Positions 14,118 through 15,136 of a stretch of 15,136 nt of DNA are shown piece after piece (within the stretch, counting starts at the first letter, position 1; each line of letters begins with the position of its first letter). A program made the position numbers and the translations under genes. Below the pieces are notes generated by a model. That model saw only the letters and a list, made by a program, of their open reading frames with translations, did no database searches and had not been told where the DNA came from. The stretch covers positions 1 through 15,136 of the forward strand of contig OMTC01000006.1 in the NCBI GenBank assembly GCA_900313845.1, in the 5' to 3' direction. The DNA is from an uncultured Prevotellaceae bacterium. GTDB taxonomy: Bacteria > Bacteroidota > Bacteroidia > Bacteroidales > Bacteroidaceae.

Positions 14118-15062
14118 TAGTGGGTATTCCTCAAAAGCGTAGAGGACGGTGGAGAGGTAGCGTTCGCCCGTGTCTGGAAGGAGTGCTACGATAGTCTTTC
14201 CCTTGTTCTCTGGACGCAGTGCCAACTGGGTGGCAGCGAAAGCTGATGCACCTGACGATATACCGACGAGGAGTCCTTCGGTGGCAGCCAACTGACGACT
14301 GGTGCGGATGGCATCATCGTTATCCACATCGATTACTTCGTCGATGACGTTTGCATCGTAGGTCTTAGGAACGAATCCAGCACCGATGCCTTGAATTTTG
14401 TGTGGACCGCTCTTGCCACCGTTGAGAACTGGTGATGCAGATGGCTCAACGGCATAGACTTTCACGTTAGGGTTCTGCTCCTTGAGGTATTTGCCTACGC
14501 CTGAGATGGTGCCACCTGTACCTACGCCTGCTACGAAGATGTCGATTTTACCATCTGTCTGTTTCCATAGCTCAGGACCTGTAGTTTCGTAGTGACGCTG
14601 AGGGTTTGCGGCATTCTCAAACTGCTGGAGGATAACACTGCCAGGGATGGAGTCGCGCAGTTCTTCTGCTGCCTTGATGGCTCCAGGCATACCGTCCTTA
14701 CCAGAGGTGAGTTTCACGGTAGCTCCGTATGCCTTCACGAGGTTGCGACGCTCCACACTCATGGTTTCAGGCATGGTAAGAATCAGTTTGTAACCCTTCA
14801 CAGCTGCAACGAGTGCGAGTCCTACGCCCGTGTTACCGCTGGTTGGCTCTATGATGGTTGCTCCTGGCTTGAGGATGCCTTTCTTTTCTGCGTCCTCAAT
14901 CATTGCGAGGGCGATGCGGTCCTTTACGCTTCCGCCAGGGTTGAAGAATTCTATCTTGACGATGACGGGTGTTTCCAGTCCTTTTTCTGCTGAGTACTTC
15001 TCCAACTGAAGGAGAGGGGTGTTACCGATGAGTTCGGTGAGTTGTTTTACTACTTGTGACAT
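14115..15062 (-). CDS. cysK: Cysteine synthase (O-acetylserine sulfhydrylase) CysK
   Basis: CysK makes L-cysteine and acetate from O-acetylserine and sulfide, the last step of cysteine synthesis, in the cytoplasm with pyridoxal phosphate. The 315 residues match the family. K47 in NPGGSVKDRIA is the Schiff-base lysine, the asparagine loop is PTSGNTGVGLA (73-83), the phosphate loop is GVGTGGTISG (179-188), S270 in GISSGAS contacts the pyridine nitrogen, and LPDTGERYLS (295-304) is the usual C-terminal signature. I chose the ATG at 15062 (MSQVVKQLTELIGNTPLLQL) because it is the family start; an in-frame ATG at 15095 would add 11 residues of no family likeness. A promoter -7 box at 15125-15132 gives a leader of roughly 55 bases. 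No cysE is adjacent. The stop codon is shared with a palindromic repeat. CysM is less likely, since the motifs match CysK. Confidence 0.95.
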   Translation of the reverse strand: MSQVVKQLTELIGNTPLLQLEKYSAEKGLETPVIVKIEFFNPGGSVKDRIALAMIEDAEKKGILKPGATIIEPTSGNTGVGLALVAAVKGYKLILTMPETMSVERRNLVKAYGATVKLTSGKDGMPGAIKAAEELRDSIPGSVILQQFENAANPQRHYETTGPELWKQTDGKIDIFVAGVGTGGTISGVGKYLKEQNPNVKVYAVEPSASPVLNGGKSGPHKIQGIGAGFVPKTYDANVIDEVIDVDNDDAIRTSRQLAATEGLLVGISSGASAFAATQLALRPENKGKTIVALLPDTGERYLSTVLYAFEEYPL

Positions 15063-15124
15063 AGTTATAATAATGAATTTAGGATTAAGATTCAAGAATT
15101 ATTTTTCTGTTTTCTTTTCCGCTG

Positions 15125-15132
15125 CAAAGGTA
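15125..15132 (-). promoter_or_regulatory. Promoter -7 box of cysK
   Basis: On the minus strand this reads TACCTTTG, an exact match to the Bacteroidota -7 consensus TAnnTTTG, followed by CAGCGG. It lies 63 bases before the cysK ATG, with a transcription start expected near 15118. The -33 element would fall beyond the end of the window and cannot be checked. Confidence 0.7.
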
Positions 15133-15136
15133 CGAA

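Noticed and set aside
15063..15095. Upstream ATG that would extend CysK by 11 residues
   Set aside because: The family begins at MSQVVKQL-type sequence, and the upstream ATG lies only about 20 bases from the expected transcription start.

Overview
The window looks like chromosomal DNA from a member of the Bacteroidota, most likely order Bacteroidales and close to Prevotella. That placement is an inference from several signals. LpxC and FabZ are fused in one protein, as is usual in this phylum. A secreted glycosidase ends in a type IX secretion (Por)-type sorting domain. Start codons mostly lack a Shine-Dalgarno sequence and follow A/T-rich leaders. The cysK leader carries a TAnnTTTG promoter -7 box, the form used by the phylum's primary sigma factor. 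Intergenic palindromes of types I recall as common in these genomes are also present.

Layout. Positions 197-3034 (minus) encode a large exported multidomain GH128-like glycoside hydrolase with a palindrome downstream of it. A 478-base divergent intergenic region (3035-3512) follows, holding a candidate promoter and a foldable leader. From 3513 to 13147 seven genes run on the plus strand: lpxD, lpxC-fabZ, lpxA, an acidic pRiA4b ORF-3-like protein, miaA, a class A penicillin-binding protein (PBP1A type) and a PIF1/RecD-like helicase with a C-terminal TPR region. On the minus strand follow a NarL/FixJ-type response regulator (13349-13990) and cysK (14115-15062), whose promoter -7 box lies at the right edge.

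How they fit together. LpxA, LpxC and LpxD catalyse the first three steps of lipid A synthesis, and FabZ works on 3-hydroxyacyl-ACP, the acyl donor pool used by LpxA and LpxD. PBP1A builds peptidoglycan, so the plus-strand cluster is mainly about the cell envelope. MiaA (tRNA modification) and the helicase appear to be positional neighbours. The glycosidase, response regulator and cysK are separate units.

The genes are mostly conserved housekeeping functions and I do not see a clear new defence, mobile or biosynthetic system. The most interesting points are the domain architecture of the glycosidase, the possible structured leader of the lipid A operon, and the dense set of palindromic intergenic elements, three of one kind lying before consecutive genes and some overlapping stop codons. 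No tRNA, rRNA, CRISPR array, transposase or integrase was recognised.
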